A program made the position numbers and the translations under genes. Below are positions 5,833 to 6,533 of a stretch of DNA of 6,533 bases, piece by piece. Within the stretch, counting starts at the first letter, position 1. Every line of letters starts with the position of its first letter. The notes beneath the pieces are model-generated. The model was given only the letters and a program-made list of their open reading frames with translations, made no database searches and was not told the DNA's origin. This DNA is from VAZQ01 sp046733355 (GTDB lineage Bacteria > Pseudomonadota > Alphaproteobacteria > Rhizobiales > Xanthobacteraceae): contig JBKPOZ010000315.1 of NCBI GenBank assembly GCA_046733355.1, forward strand, positions 1-6,533. Reading direction: 5' to 3'.

Positions 5833-6039
5833 TTAGCGAGCAATTCGGATTCGCCGCGAAGCCTCCCTCACCGACTCTTTAGTGATGCCGGAATCCGCAG
5901 GAGCATTGCCGTAAGCAAAGCTGACGCGCTGTTCTTGCAACTGTTCATCCGTGACTGGCTTCTGTCGAGCTTCCTCTAAGAGCTTATCCAGCTCCGGGTG
6001 GCTCGGAAGAGGGCCCAGGAACACCTTTCGTGCTGCCAT
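5833..6039 (-). CDS. Putative Fic-partner antitoxin, small protein
   Basis: The 68-residue product starts MAARKVFLGPLPSHPEL and ends in a basic helix (SVREASRRIRIAR). The start at 6039 is preferred over the longer frame (to 6150) because AGGAGGT lies exactly 6 nt upstream and the longer N-terminus has no ribosome site. It precedes fic by 23 nt in the same direction, the usual antitoxin-toxin order. RVSFAYGNAPADSGITKESV (38-57) can be laid against the VbhA inhibitory region (SxxxEG...): Ser40 aligns, but Gly44 falls in place of the inhibitory Glu. If the alignment is right, the classical Glu-based obstruction of the Fic active site is missing, and the protein may inhibit differently or not at all. 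The partner role rests on position and this loose resemblance. An operator-like palindrome (6052-6070) sits directly upstream. Confidence 0.75.
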   Translation of the reverse strand: MAARKVFLGPLPSHPELDKLLEEARQKPVTDEQLQEQRVSFAYGNAPADSGITKESVREASRRIRIAR

Positions 6040-6045
6040 GATTCG

Positions 6046-6052
6046 ACCTCCT
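6046..6052 (-). promoter_or_regulatory. Near-perfect Shine-Dalgarno AGGAGGT
   Basis: On the minus strand AGGAGGT stands 6 nt before the ATG at 6039. It fixes the start of the antitoxin-like gene and predicts high translation of it relative to fic, whose own site is poor. That ratio is expected for an antitoxin-toxin pair. Confidence 0.8.
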
Positions 6053-6070
6053 AACGTGTGTCTCACGTTA
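6052..6070. promoter_or_regulatory. Operator-like inverted repeat TAACGTG-N5-CACGTTA
   Basis: TAACGTG (6052-6058) and CACGTTA (6064-6070) form a perfect 7-bp inverted repeat with a 5-bp spacer, touching the Shine-Dalgarno site of the antitoxin-like gene. The spacing and position suit a dimeric repressor that autoregulates the pair. I could not place a convincing -10/-35 pair around it. An RNA hairpin sequestering the ribosome site is the alternative reading, as the stem ends at the first base of AGGAGGT. Confidence 0.5.
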
Positions 6071-6166
6071 TGTTCTGGATTTGTTACCAACATATGCTGC
6101 TTCGGCCTCGCCCGCCAGCACTTAGGCGGGACGAATCTGGGGACGCTCACCTTGCACCGCGGGCGC

Positions 6167-6223
6167 TCATAGGATCAAGCTAATACGCAGGCCCCGGCAG
6201 CCGTGCGAGCGAATGTGGCCCAT
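6167..6223 (-). other. Short remnant ORF, possible gene scrap
   Basis: An 18-codon frame reads MGHIRSHGCRGLRISLIL. The start resembles the GHIRxHGCR opening of small cysteine-rich hypothetical proteins frequent in rhizobia, but the CxxC parts that would confirm this are absent. It lies just where the ligase similarity ends, so it may mark a recombination junction. Low confidence. Confidence 0.2.
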
Positions 6224-6516
6224 CAAAACAAGGCATCCCGTCCGGCCGGCATGCGACCGCCTCCCCATCGATGATGCACGAGTGCATGCGCAGCTTAGCC
6301 GCAGGCCTCGAGGATCAGCGGGAAACGCTGGGTCAGCTCATTGCCTAGCCCGCTGTAGAGCTTCACTCGTGCGCCGGTTTTACGGGCAATTACCCGAAAT
6401 CCGTCCCACTTGATTTCCTGGAGCCATATCTCCCCGGAAGGCGGCTGGCCGGCAGATGTTGGCAGGCATGGCGCAACAAACCCCGCCGGTAACGTACACG
6501 CACGCAAACTCGACAT
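6222..6516 (-). pseudogene. ATP-dependent DNA ligase (LigD-like), truncated and frameshifted
   Basis: From the ATG at 6516 (AGGG 4 nt upstream) the frame reads FVAPCLPTSAGQPPSGEIW, then LQEIKWDGFRVIARK, which is motif I (KxDGxR) of ATP-dependent ligases with the adenylated lysine at residue 36. Next comes VKLYSGLGNELTQRFPLIL, as in the LigD-type ligase family that seals breaks in non-homologous end joining. The frame then stops (TAA, 6295-6297). A second frame continues LRMHSCIIDGEAVACRPDG and MPCFD, containing motif III (IDGEAV), so a frameshift lies at 6294-6306. Similarity ends at 6222, well before motifs IV and V. The product is therefore about 100 of the expected ~300 or more residues and cannot be an active ligase. 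Confidence 0.8.
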
Positions 6517-6533
6517 GTCGCCCTGAGTAGGAG

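Noticed and set aside
5456..5836. Plus-strand 126-codon ORF opposite fic
   Set aside because: It is the antisense shadow of the conserved Fic core.
6040..6150. Longer N-terminus for the antitoxin-like gene (start at 6150)
   Set aside because: The extra 37 residues have no ribosome site and cross the palindrome, whereas the internal ATG at 6039 has AGGAGGT at ideal distance.
1..6533. CRISPR array, tRNA or rRNA gene, or complete insertion sequence
   Set aside because: No regularly spaced repeats, no tRNA-like cloverleaf or rRNA sequence, and no matching terminal inverted repeats were seen on reading both strands.

Overview
The window looks like a decayed accessory region of a proteobacterial genome, most likely an alphaproteobacterium of the Rhizobiales (Bradyrhizobium-like). 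That placement is an inference from the style of the recognisable proteins (terminase, IS481 transposase, LigD-like ligase, Fic) and the moderately GC-rich but mixed composition. Nothing in the sequence is a taxonomic marker.

Both ends are scars of mobile DNA. Positions 1-147 are a piece of an IS481-family transposase that runs into a stop. Positions 223-874 are the nuclease half of a phage large terminase, broken by two single-base lesions. On the right, 6222-6516 (minus) is the first ~100 codons of an ATP-dependent DNA ligase, frameshifted and then cut off.

Between the scars lie two better preserved modules. The first (plus strand, 1081-3876) starts with a ~350-nt leader-like stretch holding a two-codon mini-ORF, two inverted repeats and a doubtful 93-codon ORF. 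It continues with a 252-residue helix-turn-helix/winged-helix-like protein, a 288-residue protein with a ParB/DndB-like NGQH motif, a strong intrinsic terminator, and a uracil-DNA-glycosylase-superfamily protein. The glycosylase gene converges on a minus-strand gene, and a perfect 11-bp inverted repeat lies between them. That minus-strand gene encodes a small membrane-anchored protein and is frameshifted. A small ORF of uncertain status lies just upstream of it.

The second module (minus strand, 5108-6070) is a compact Fic toxin-antitoxin-like pair. A 68-residue putative antitoxin has an excellent Shine-Dalgarno site and an operator-like palindrome directly upstream. It is followed after 23 nt by a 233-residue Fic protein with an intact HPFxxGNGRTAR motif. 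A plus-strand ORF (4830-5228) with a good ribosome binding site runs into the 3' end of fic; its reality is uncertain.

The most interesting candidate for an undescribed system is the plus-strand cassette (HTH protein, NGQH protein, UDG-like protein). A nucleic-acid transaction or defence role fits the families, but the sequence does not prove it.
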